Origin: Methanosarcina sp.
GTDB taxonomy: Archaea; Halobacteriota; Methanosarcinia; Methanosarcinales; Methanosarcinaceae
Assembly (NCBI GenBank): GCA_013331265.1
Contig: DUGS01000191.1
Location: 15,124-27,935 of the forward strand
Direction: 5' to 3'
Length of the DNA stretch: 12,812 nt
Within the stretch, counting starts at the first letter, position 1. Every line of letters starts with the position of its first letter. Shown here in pieces: positions 5,732 to 12,614 of the stretch. The translations under genes were made by a program, and so were the position numbers. The notes below the pieces were generated by a model. That model was not told the origin of the DNA and did not search any database. It saw only the letters and a program-made list of their open reading frames with translations.

Positions 5732-6541
5732 CTGGTTCGTTCTATTCTTAAAAAGTACAATATAAAAGGAGGCACCTTTGACCAGCATTTCCTCATTGAT
5801 GCAGGCTACCTGGACAGGATAGTTGCTGCTGCTGATCTGAGCCCGCAGGATACGGTTCTTGAGATCGGTGCAGGAATAGGAAATCTTACCGAAAGGCTTG
5901 CAAGAAGAGCAAAAAAGGTAATTGCTGTCGAGCTTGACCCTGCCCTTGTTTCAGTCCTGCACGACCGTTTCGATAATGTCGTGAATATAGAGATTATCGC
6001 AGGCGATGCTCTTAAAGTCAGGTTCCCTGAGTTTGACAAGGTCGTCTCAAACCTCCCCTATTCCATCTCCTCAGAAATCACCTTCAAACTCCTGCACCAT
6101 AAATTCAAACTTGGAATCCTTATGTACCAGTACGAGTTTGCAGCCCGTATGGTCTCTCCTCCTGGCTGTAAAGACTATTCCCGCCTTACTGTTGATACAT
6201 ATTACTTTGCTGATGCCTCTATTCTCATGAAAGTCCCAAAAGGCGCCTTCCAGCCAGCCCCTGAAGTTGATTCTGCGGTTGTCAAACTTGTTCCGCGCCC
6301 CGCTCCTTTCGAGGTCCGCGATGAAGCCTTTTTCCTTGAATTTGTGTCTGCAGTCTTCAGCCAGCGCCGGAAAAAGCTGAGGAATTCAATCCTTAACACC
6401 AATTATATGCTCAAAATTCCGGATATTAAAGAGGTTGTAAACCAGCTCCCTGAAGATTTTATGAGCAAAAGGGCTGAGAACCTTACTCCTGAAGAACTTG
6501 CCTGCGTTGCAAACATGATTTATGACCTTAAATCCCGATAA
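5732..6541 (+). CDS. ksgA: 16S rRNA (adenine-N6)-dimethyltransferase KsgA/Dim1
   Basis: KsgA (RsmA/Dim1) dimethylates two adjacent adenosines in the 3'-terminal hairpin of 16S rRNA during small-subunit maturation. Read from CTG 5732 the product is 269 residues, the expected archaeal length, beginning MVRSILKKYNIK. Visible motifs are FDQHFLID (16-23, the archaeal form of QNFL), the SAM-binding EIGAGIGNLT (44-53), acidic E67 in VELD, GDAL at 91-94, and the catalytic NLPYSISS (107-114). FQPAPEVDSAV follows in the target-recognition part, then the C-terminal helical domain with FSQRRKKLRNS. The first ordinary start codon in frame is a GTG at 5981, which would remove the cofactor site. CTG behind a perfect Shine-Dalgarno is therefore the best start; a sequence error changing ATG to CTG is the alternative. 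The methyltransferase gene that follows starts three bases after the stop, so the two are surely co-transcribed. Confidence 0.93.
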   Translation: MVRSILKKYNIKGGTFDQHFLIDAGYLDRIVAAADLSPQDTVLEIGAGIGNLTERLARRAKKVIAVELDPALVSVLHDRFDNVVNIEIIAGDALKVRFPEFDKVVSNLPYSISSEITFKLLHHKFKLGILMYQYEFAARMVSPPGCKDYSRLTVDTYYFADASILMKVPKGAFQPAPEVDSAVVKLVPRPAPFEVRDEAFFLEFVSAVFSQRRKKLRNSILNTNYMLKIPDIKEVVNQLPEDFMSKRAENLTPEELACVANMIYDLKSR

Positions 6542-6544
6542 AAC

Positions 6545-7153
6545 ATGGTTGAAATAGAATACAAAAACACCCGGGTAAAACTCGGAGACTCGGATCTTGT
6601 TTACGAGCCCGCAGAAGACTCCTTTTTGCTCGCAGACGCAGCCCTTGAAGAGGCAGAGCCAGGAATGTGTATCCTTGAAATAGGAGCAGGCTCAGGTTTT
6701 GTATCTGCCGTGCTCAGGGCAAATACCCCAGGCATCCGTGTACTTGCAACTGAGATCAACCCGCATGCCGCACGTTGTGCAAAAGCAAATGGGGTTGAAG
6801 TAATCCGTACCGACCTTTTCAAAGGCATAAGATCAGGAAGCAGGGGAGCTTCTTTTGACCTCATACTTTTCAACCCTCCCTATCTCCCTACTTCTGAAGA
6901 AGAAAAAGTTCCTGGATGGCTGAATTACGCTTTTGACGGCGGAGCTAGCGGGCGGGAGACCCTTGACCGATTTTTAGATGATGTCAGAGACTACCTGAAA
7001 CCAGGAGGGAAAATTTTGATATTAATCTCGTCGATTACCGGACTCGAAGCTGTAAAAGAGAAAATGATGAAAATAGGCTTTGAGGCTGGTGTTGTAGGTA
7101 GAAAAAAGATTTCATTTGAAGAGTTGATGGTGGTAAGAGGAGAACTTTCTTAA
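6545..7153 (+). CDS. HemK2/Mtq2-like release-factor glutamine methyltransferase
   Basis: This 202-residue class I methyltransferase carries EPAEDSFLLADA (21-32), SAM-binding motif I EIGAGSGFVS (45-54), acidic E70 in LATEIN, and the NPPY signature at 110-113 that binds an amide side chain, then DGGASG (131-136) and a PGG turn (153-155). The short length without an N-terminal helical domain and the EPAEDSFLL opening match the archaeal/eukaryotic HemK2 (Mtq2, PrmC-related) group. That group methylates the glutamine of the GGQ loop in aRF1/eRF1, usually with a Trm112 partner. No Trm112 gene is present here. It follows ksgA with a 3-base gap and has no promoter of its own, so it shares the ksgA transcript. 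Class assignment is firm; substrate assignment is by family, and other N5-glutamine or lysine targets are possible. Confidence 0.9.
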   Translation: MVEIEYKNTRVKLGDSDLVYEPAEDSFLLADAALEEAEPGMCILEIGAGSGFVSAVLRANTPGIRVLATEINPHAARCAKANGVEVIRTDLFKGIRSGSRGASFDLILFNPPYLPTSEEEKVPGWLNYAFDGGASGRETLDRFLDDVRDYLKPGGKILILISSITGLEAVKEKMMKIGFEAGVVGRKKISFEELMVVRGELS

Positions 7154-7381
7154 GATTTCGGGAAATATTTTTCTCATATCAATTAATACCTCTTTCATAT
7201 CAATTATATGGTTAATTACTCTGGAATCCCTCTAAACCTTAAACCTTTCAGAATGTCTTCATACAAAATTCTATATCCAATTAAAGAATTAATTACCCTC
7301 TTGAATATTATATAATACTGGCAGACTATAAGCGCTTTCAATCCAAAAGCGCTTGCCTGATTAACTGGAGATAAAAATTGG
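7154..7381. promoter_or_regulatory. Promoter region of the P-type ATPase gene
   Basis: Two copies of TCATATCAATTA at 7174-7185 and 7195-7206 form a 21-base-period repeat. TTATATAAT at 7308-7316 is a strong TATA-like element, predicting transcription near 7338. The inverted repeat at 7331-7353 covers that point. The ATG at 7382 has a TGGAG 11 bases upstream. Confidence 0.55.
7331..7353. promoter_or_regulatory. Inverted repeat, operator candidate for the ATPase gene
   Basis: AGCGCTTT (7331-7338) and AAAGCGCT (7346-7353) are perfect inverted copies separated by 7 bases, starting 14 bases past the TATA box and spanning the predicted transcription start. That position suits a repressor operator better than a terminator. 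It could alternatively be a hairpin at the 5' end of the mRNA. Confidence 0.55.
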
Positions 7382-10039
7382 ATGTATTATGATGAAGCCG
7401 CTGACGCGGTTCTAAAAACCCTGAGCACATCCGAAACCGGGCTGAGTTCGGGAGAAGCAGAAAACAGACTTGAAAAGTATGGAAAAAACGAACTTAAAGA
7501 AGAAGAAAAAATATCTGTGGTAAAACTTTTTCTATCTCAGTTCAAGAGTTTTCTCATTCTTATTTTGATTGCTGCAGCACTGGTTTCTGCTTTCCTTGGA
7601 GAGCTTGTTGATGCCTTTGTAATCCTGTTCACGGTATTTCTTGCAGGGGTTCTTGGTTTTGTCCAGGAATACAGGGCAGAAGAATCCATTAAACTTTTAA
7701 AATCACTAACCAGCCCCGAAGCTCTGGTGGTAAGGGCTGGGAAGGAAGTAAAAGTCCCCTCCTCCTTACTTGTCCCGGGTGACATCCTGATTTTACAGGC
7801 CGGAGATAGAATACCTGCAGATGCCAGATTGATTGAGGCTCAGTCTCTGAAAATTGACGAATCTTCTCTCACAGGTGAATCCGTTCCGGTAGAGAAAAAT
7901 ACTAAAATTTTTCCTCCTGAGACCCCTCAACCTGACCGGAAAAATATGGCTTATACCGGAACTTCAGTTACCTATGGTAGAGGAAAGGCAGTAATTACGG
8001 CAACAGGCATGAGTACTGCTTTTGGAAAGCTTGCCGGGCTCCTGGGGGAAATTGAAAGGGAAAGAACTCCTCTGCAGGAAAAGCTCGATCAATTCGGGCG
8101 CTGGCTTGGAGCTGCAACGCTTGTTGTTGTTGCCTTTGTAGCAGTGCTTGGAGTTTTAGAAGGTTTTGATCCTTTTGAGATGTTTCTCTGGGGTGTTGCC
8201 CTTGCAGTTGCAGCAATTCCCGAAGCCCTTCCTGCGGTTGTGACTGTAGGGCTTGCTCTCGGGGTTCGAAGAATGGTCAAAAGGCATGCCCTTGTAAGAA
8301 AGCTGCCTTCCGTAGAAACCCTTGGCTCTACCAATATTATCTGTACAGACAAAACCGGGACACTTACCCAGAACAAGATGACTGTTGAAAAGGTGTATGT
8401 AAACGGGACCATGTTAAATGTTACAGGCAACGGATATGATCCTGCAGGAGACTTTTTCAAGGAAGGTCAGCCTGTTTCTGAAGACGTACATCTTTATAAG
8501 CTGCTGGTCACAGGAGCTCTCTGCAATGATGCGGGACTGGTTGAGGAGAACGGGATATGGGATATTATGGGAGACCCCACAGAAGGAGCTCTTGTTGTTG
8601 CGGCAGCCAAAGAAGGACTCTGGAGACCTGATCTTGAGCTAAGACACAGGCGTGTCGGAGAAGTTCCCTTTTCTTCTGAAAGAAAGATGATGACCACCAT
8701 TAATACGTCCGAGGAGGGTCCGTATGCATATTCAAAAGGAGCCCCTGAAGTTATTCTTGGCTGTTGTACGAAGATCTTTCTTGATGGACAGGAAAAAGAG
8801 TTAACTCCTGAAATTAGGCAGGAGATCCTTGATATTGTACAGGGTTTAGCAAATCAGACTCTTCGGGTGATGGGTTTTGCTTACCGCCAGGTTCCGGAAA
8901 AAATCGTTCCAGAAGAAGCTGAAAGAGATATGGTCTTTGTAGGACTCATGGGCATGCGTGACCCTCCCAGAGAAGAGGTAAAGGTTGCGATTGCCACCTG
9001 TACGAATGCAGGGATCAGAACTGTAATGATCACGGGAGACCACAAAACAACTGCTTTTGCTATTGCAAGAGAAATAGGGATCTACCGGGAAGGAGACCTT
9101 GTCCTTACAGGCACTGAACTCGATGCCTTAGGAGATAAAGAATTTGAAGACATAGTGGAGAAGGTCTCGGTTTATGCAAGGGTATATCCTGAGCACAAGC
9201 TAAAGGTTGTTAATGCCCTTAAAAATAAAGGCTATATCGTTGCAATGACCGGCGATGGGGTAAACGATGCTCCTGCTCTGAAAGCTGCAGATATGGGCAT
9301 TGCCATGGGAATTACTGGAACTGAGGTCAGCAAGGAAGCTTCCAGTATGATCCTGACAGACGACAATTTTGCATCCATTGTTTCTGCAGTAGAAGAGGGC
9401 CGAAACATACTGAAGAATATCAAAAATTTCATTGCTTACGGCCTTACCTGCCACATAGGAGTTGTCCTGATCGTTCTTGTAGGAGTGCTTGCCTGGCAGA
9501 TCCTGCCTGTTATTGCAGTCCAGATCCTCTGGATCAACCTTATTACAGACGGCCTACCTCCAATGGCGCTCTCTCTGGAAGCTCCGGATAGGGGACTTAT
9601 GAAGCAGAAACCCAGAAAATCAGCAGAAGGATTGGTTTCCAAAAGGATGCTCATAGCAAGCCTTGGACTAGGGGCTTTGATCGCAGTCCAGTCACTCGGA
9701 GTTCTTTACTGGGCTCTTGAAAAAGGGCTGCCTCTTGCAAAGATCCAGACTCTGATCTTTACCCTGGTAGTGATTTCTCTGATGTTCAATGCGTTTAACT
9801 GGCGTTCAGACAAAATGTCGGTCTTTTCCCTGGGAGTTTTCAGCAACAGGTCCCTTATCTATGCCGTCCTGAGCACAGTACTTCTGCAGCTTGCGGCAAT
9901 TTATACCCCTATTCTGCAGACGGCTTTCCGGACTGTGCCTCTCTCACTTTCGGATTGGGGAATGATCATTCCTCTGGCTTCGACTACTCTTATAGTCATG
10001 GAGATCACTAAATATCTGGAATGGAGATCTCACAGGTAA
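7382..10039 (+). CDS. P2-type cation-transporting ATPase (PMR1/SERCA-like, probable Ca2+)
   Basis: An 885-residue membrane pump that couples ATP hydrolysis to cation export. It has the N-terminal cation-ATPase domain (1-60), membrane pair M1-M2 (about 55-95), the actuator domain with TGES at 164-167, and M3-M4 with PEALP at 280-284. The phosphorylation loop is DKTGTLTQ with D323. KGAP at 452-455 lies in the nucleotide domain, TGDH at 551-554 and TGDGVND at 623-629 form the hinge, and about six C-terminal helices follow. Cation-site residues E281 (M4), N719 and D723 (M6) match site II of SERCA. In M5 the SERCA site I ligands Asn and Glu are replaced by H691 and V694, and the M8 glutamate aligns with S799. 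This is the single-site PMR1-like pattern. Ca2+ is most likely, Mn2+ possible. An operator-like repeat lies upstream. No regulator gene is adjacent. Confidence 0.94.
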   Translation: MYYDEAADAVLKTLSTSETGLSSGEAENRLEKYGKNELKEEEKISVVKLFLSQFKSFLILILIAAALVSAFLGELVDAFVILFTVFLAGVLGFVQEYRAEESIKLLKSLTSPEALVVRAGKEVKVPSSLLVPGDILILQAGDRIPADARLIEAQSLKIDESSLTGESVPVEKNTKIFPPETPQPDRKNMAYTGTSVTYGRGKAVITATGMSTAFGKLAGLLGEIERERTPLQEKLDQFGRWLGAATLVVVAFVAVLGVLEGFDPFEMFLWGVALAVAAIPEALPAVVTVGLALGVRRMVKRHALVRKLPSVETLGSTNIICTDKTGTLTQNKMTVEKVYVNGTMLNVTGNGYDPAGDFFKEGQPVSEDVHLYKLLVTGALCNDAGLVEENGIWDIMGDPTEGALVVAAAKEGLWRPDLELRHRRVGEVPFSSERKMMTTINTSEEGPYAYSKGAPEVILGCCTKIFLDGQEKELTPEIRQEILDIVQGLANQTLRVMGFAYRQVPEKIVPEEAERDMVFVGLMGMRDPPREEVKVAIATCTNAGIRTVMITGDHKTTAFAIAREIGIYREGDLVLTGTELDALGDKEFEDIVEKVSVYARVYPEHKLKVVNALKNKGYIVAMTGDGVNDAPALKAADMGIAMGITGTEVSKEASSMILTDDNFASIVSAVEEGRNILKNIKNFIAYGLTCHIGVVLIVLVGVLAWQILPVIAVQILWINLITDGLPPMALSLEAPDRGLMKQKPRKSAEGLVSKRMLIASLGLGALIAVQSLGVLYWALEKGLPLAKIQTLIFTLVVISLMFNAFNWRSDKMSVFSLGVFSNRSLIYAVLSTVLLQLAAIYTPILQTAFRTVPLSLSDWGMIIPLASTTLIVMEITKYLEWRSHR

Positions 10040-10041
10040 AA

Positions 10042-10263
10042 TCAATGAATGGGGTTTGCTCTTAAGCATACCTCATTTTCCGACTTTTTAATTCTTTCAA
10101 AAAAATGTTGTGTTAGTTTTTGGTGGTTCCGGATTAATCGGTTGATATTGCCCAGAATATCCGAAGCTGGAATGTTGTTTTTCTGTTCCACTCTTTGCAG
10201 GGCTGAAGTTGTCCGTCTGCAATGCAAAAAAGTAACGATGCAAAAAGTAACAGGTGAATTCAT
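10042..10263 (-). CDS. Weak hypothetical protein candidate, 73 residues
   Basis: A minus-strand frame that ends three bases past the ATPase stop. I do not recognise it. Its C-terminal two thirds looks hydrophilic and helical (for example ILGNINRLIRNHQK around residues 37-50). There is no clear Shine-Dalgarno before the ATG, and the first 20 residues have a different character. It may be a gene remnant or chance; the overlapping plus-strand frame at 10049-10273 looks less protein-like. Confidence 0.2.
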   Translation of the reverse strand: MNSPVTFCIVTFLHCRRTTSALQRVEQKNNIPASDILGNINRLIRNHQKLTQHFFERIKKSENEVCLRANPIH

Positions 10264-10659
10264 AATGTCATAATGAGAAACTGAATTCAGAATCTTCTAC
10301 CCTATCTGAAGAATACTTTTCCTTGTCCTGAGAACCTTATTAAAATTCACAGATAAACATAAACGCCTTCTATAACTTGTATAGTCCTTCCTTCCTAAAA
10401 AGAGAAAGAAGCAGAAAAAAAGGAGTAAATGAAGGAAACAGGAAGAGAAGGCTTTAAAAAGCAACAAAGAACGATAAAAACTGAACTGGGTTGTTATTGC
10501 CGATCCTTTTCTTTTTGTCTTTTAGAGAAAGCCGCTCTCCTTCATCGAGCGTAACAAGAAAGGTTCGGTATAGTGAATATGGTTGTATGGGCTGGAGATA
10601 TTGCAATTTATTCGCTTTCAGTCTTTTTGAGCAAAGATCACTTTGGAATTTATTAATTA

Positions 10660-10712
10660 GTCCTCTTGAGCGCAGCGAAAAGGACCGCGTACTCCCGAGA
10701 CGGGACTCGGGA
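10660..10712. repeat. Paired hairpins, possible dispersed Methanosarcina repeat or small RNA
   Basis: GTCCTCTT (10660-10667) pairs with AAAAGGAC (10678-10685) with one mismatch around a 10-base loop. Seven bases later TCCCGAG (10693-10699) pairs perfectly with CTCGGGA (10706-10712) around a 6-base loop. A T-rich stretch with a six-T run follows within about 25 bases, as for the end of a plus-strand RNA. The sequence resembles intergenic repeats I associate with Methanosarcina genomes, an impression that needs a genome search. Confidence 0.45.
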
Positions 10713-10802
10713 TGGAAGAAATTTCTCATTTTTTCTGCTAAAATCGAATAATAGTTTTCGTAAAAAATCAAATATTGTTGTCACTAAACCGCTCCCGTAA
10801 TC

Positions 10803-10812
10803 ATATATATAA
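10803..10812 (+). promoter_or_regulatory. TATA-box candidate for nudC
   Basis: ATATATATAA is centred about 20 bases before the ATG at 10827 and 29 bases before the in-frame ATG at 10836. Normal archaeal spacing puts the transcript start at or between these codons, so the mRNA is probably leaderless. No Shine-Dalgarno is visible. Confidence 0.55.
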
Positions 10813-10826
10813 CAAAATCCAATAGT

Positions 10827-11693
10827 ATGGGCATTATGACCCCTACGAACAGAGAAAACTCCATTTGTCCGAAATTTATCACAGGTGTAGAACCGCCAGC
10901 AGGAAGGACCGAAAAGGCTCTCTGGTTCATTTTCCGGGGCCGTGACATTCTTCTTAAAACTAATAAAAACCCCGGAGCTATTCCAAAGCTTCTGGACTTT
11001 GGAGAGCTTGGACTTCCTGCGGTAAGAGAACAGTACCTTGGTGTACTTGAGGGGACGCACTGCTTTTCCATTGAACTTCCTGCGGATGCGGAAGCTCCGG
11101 AAGGGATGGAGTTTTTCGACCTGAGGCAGGCATATTCCGAAATAAGTGAGGGGTGCTTTGAGCTTGTGAACAAAGCAGTGCAGGTAATGGAATGGGACAG
11201 GACAAACCAGTTTTGCAGCAGGTGCGGAAAAAAGACCGTGCAGAAGCCGGGAGAAAGGGGTAAGGAATGCCCTGAATGCGGAGAGCTTTTCTTTCCCAGA
11301 ATTTCACCTGCCATTATTGTTCTCATAAGAAAGGGCAGTAAAGTCCTGCTCGCAAGGTCTCCGAATTTCCCTATGGGCATGTACAGCCTTATAGCAGGTT
11401 TTGTCGAGCCAGGAGAAACAGCCGAAGAAGCTGTTGCCAGAGAAGTATGGGAAGAAGTCGGGATAAGAGTAAAAAACATTGCTTACTTCGGGACGCAGGC
11501 ATGGCCTTTTCCCAATTCCCTCATGATCGGCTTTACCGCAGAATATGATTCCGGGGATATCAGGCCTGACGGGTTTGAAATCGAGGATGCAAAATGGTTT
11601 TCAGTAGATAAACTTCCTGTACTGCCAGGAAAGATCAGCATTTCAAGAAAACTGATTGACCTCTTCCTTAAAGAAGAAGGGCTGGAAGTTTAA
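10827..11693 (+). CDS. nudC: NADH pyrophosphatase NudC (Nudix hydrolase)
   Basis: NudC hydrolyses NAD(H) to NMN(H) and AMP, and bacterial members also remove NAD caps from RNA 5' ends. The 288-residue product has the full family layout. First is a divergent N-terminal domain, then a zinc ribbon with C130, C133, C148 and C151, then the Nudix fold. The Nudix box runs from G191 to I213, matching Gx5Ex7REUxEExGU with E197, R205, E206, E209 and E210. The NADH-specific SQPWPFPxS motif appears as TQAWPFPNS at 223-231. The start is ATG 10827, although ATG 10836, three codons on, fits leaderless transcription equally well. It stands alone, with long spacers on both sides. NudC is common in bacteria and patchy in archaea, so bacterial origin by transfer is possible but not shown here. 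Assignment is firm. Confidence 0.94.
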   Translation: MGIMTPTNRENSICPKFITGVEPPAGRTEKALWFIFRGRDILLKTNKNPGAIPKLLDFGELGLPAVREQYLGVLEGTHCFSIELPADAEAPEGMEFFDLRQAYSEISEGCFELVNKAVQVMEWDRTNQFCSRCGKKTVQKPGERGKECPECGELFFPRISPAIIVLIRKGSKVLLARSPNFPMGMYSLIAGFVEPGETAEEAVAREVWEEVGIRVKNIAYFGTQAWPFPNSLMIGFTAEYDSGDIRPDGFEIEDAKWFSVDKLPVLPGKISISRKLIDLFLKEEGLEV

Positions 11694-11706
11694 GAAGGAT
11701 TCATAA

Positions 11707-11713
11707 TTTTTTT
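11707..11713 (+). terminator. Oligo-T terminator candidate after nudC
   Basis: Seven T residues begin 13 bases after the nudC stop. A small stem AATCGA/TCGATT with a T-rich loop follows at 11729-11746. Both suit an archaeal intrinsic stop. Confidence 0.5.
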
Positions 11714-11844
11714 CAAATTTATTCTCCCAATCGACTTTTTTCGATTCACTTTATTCATTTGGATGAAAATGTCCAGTAATCTCAAGGTTCATTTTAGCGA
11801 TAATCGGTTTCATGTTAAGATACATTGGAGTAAAATCTTTTTTC

Positions 11845-12135
11845 TTATTTTTTCTCTGCGATTTTGAATCCGTATTTTCCATAGAAACCAGTTGATTCTT
11901 CTTTTGAATCAACAAGAATGTATCTACATACGATATTATTGCAAATTGATGGAGCTTGAACCATTACTATTTTCACTAAATATGTGCCTATTCCTTTTCT
12001 TTCAAATCTGGAATCTACTGCCAGTCTTGCAATTTTAATTGCAGGGTATTTACTATACTTGTAACGCTCAATTCCATCAATTACAGCTTTAGCTTCAATT
12101 GTATCTGCTACCAGAGCAACAAACCCCGCATGAAA
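11845..12135 (-). pseudogene. C-terminal remnant of a GNAT N-acetyltransferase
   Basis: This 96-residue open frame starts immediately after an in-frame TGA (minus strand, 12136-12138) and has no start codon at its head. The translation is recognisable GNAT: GFVALVAD near the beginning, then YPAIKIARLAVDSRFERKGIG, the acetyl-CoA pyrophosphate-binding loop (motif A), then a VDSKEESTGFYGKYGFK C-terminal strand-helix (motif B). It resembles the GNAT subgroup that includes the TacT-like tRNA-acetylating toxins, but the first 50-60 residues expected in that group are missing, so it should not be active. No antitoxin gene is recognisable beside it. The break coincides with a GCATGAAATCATGC palindrome. 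The remnant reading is seen; the toxin relationship is inference. Confidence 0.7.
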
Positions 12136-12137
12136 TC

Positions 12138-12203
12138 ATGCGCACAACAAAAGAGGAAGCCGAAGCTAATGAGGCTGAGTTTGACGGGGTGACTATAGAA
12201 TAA
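12138..12203 (+). pseudogene. Short tail of an unrecognised gene (21 codons)
   Basis: From an ATG inside the palindrome, the frame reads 21 codons to TAA with a strongly acidic, alanine-rich sequence (KEEAEANEAEFDG at 5-17). The frame is open further left without a better start. It looks like the C-terminus of a longer protein joined to the truncated GNAT head to head. I do not recognise the parent. A genuine micro-protein is less likely, as no Shine-Dalgarno is present. Confidence 0.3.
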
Positions 12204-12282
12204 AATTACAAAATGTGGTTAAGCATTAAAATTAAAAGATGAAAGCGCTTTGTAAAAAAAATAAAGCATTTTTACTTTTTTA

Positions 12283-12387
12283 TTAGTCAAGTATTAAAAT
12301 TGGATCTGGTTCATTGTTAACATAGTTCGCTATTGTATTCAGTGAGAATACCGGCAGTGCGCTGGACAAAGATATAATGAATAAATG
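12283..12387 (-). pseudogene. Possible gene tail on the minus strand (34 codons)
   Basis: Between two in-frame stops the minus strand encodes 34 residues with no start codon, ending NYVNNEPDPILILD. The composition looks like a natural protein C-terminus. The parent is unknown and chance cannot be excluded. Confidence 0.22.
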
Positions 12388-12472
12388 TTAACCAGAGTTA
12401 ATATATGGATTTAAATTATATTCATACTAAAGTAAAGTAGTAAAAACATTTGCCTTTACAGGGGAAAAGGTT

Positions 12473-12535
12473 TTGAGGTTTTGTCAGGTCTGTGAGGAAG
12501 AAATAGTTTACATGCTTAAATTCTGCTGGAAATGA
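12473..12535 (+). pseudogene. Zinc-ribbon mini-gene stopped at its fourth cysteine
   Basis: From TTG 12473 the frame reads 20 codons containing FCQVC, then ten residues, then FCWK and TGA. Small zinc-ribbon proteins typically begin with a FCxxC knuckle, ten residues, then FCxxC. Here TGA (12533-12535) sits exactly at the fourth cysteine, where TGC or TGT would be expected. The TTG start is supported by GGGG at 12461-12464, eight bases upstream, and matches where such proteins normally begin. Past the TGA the frame continues 13 codons to TAA. A nonsense mutation in a decayed gene is most likely. UGA recoding is conceivable but Methanosarcina is not known to use selenocysteine. Confidence 0.45.
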
Positions 12536-12614
12536 TTTTTTTTCTAATGGACTTGATAATGTCTTAATGTGGACATAAAAAAGCTACATGAGAGCACATA
12601 GTTGAGGGTATTTT

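Larger units (their letters stand above)
10040..10826. other. Accessory spacer between ATPase gene and nudC
   Basis: No gene is convincing in these 787 bases. A minus-strand frame at 10042-10263 is listed separately as a weak candidate. An imperfect 15-16-base tandem repeat ATGCAAAAA(A)GTAAC lies at 10222-10252. The stretch 10264-10450 is AT-rich and purine-rich without structure I can name. 10440-10770 is open on both strands but lacks recognisable protein motifs, and its right half holds a pair of hairpins at 10660-10712. The last 30 bases contain the nudC promoter. Confidence 0.5.

Noticed and set aside
7331..7353. Inverted repeat as a terminator of the HemK2-like gene
   Set aside because: It is nearly 180 bases past that stop codon, lies downstream of a TATA box, and is not followed by a T run.
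8089..8460. 123-residue minus-strand frame inside the ATPase gene
   Set aside because: Mirrors the M4 and phosphorylation-site coding region; low-complexity Thr/Ala/Ser composition.
10491..10751. 86-residue plus-strand frame and the overlapping minus-strand frames at 10454-10771 and 10653-11060
   Set aside because: Frames on both strands cross the same hairpins, no domain is recognisable and no Shine-Dalgarno precedes them. They look like translations of a non-coding repeat.
10784..11479. 231-residue minus-strand frame opposite nudC
   Set aside because: It lies antisense to a well-conserved NudC gene with complete zinc and Nudix motifs; its serine- and proline-rich translation is typical of a shadow frame.
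12138..12203. Acidic 21-codon frame as an antitoxin partner of the GNAT fragment
   Set aside because: It is too short, lies on the opposite strand, has no DNA-binding motif, and the GNAT partner itself is truncated.
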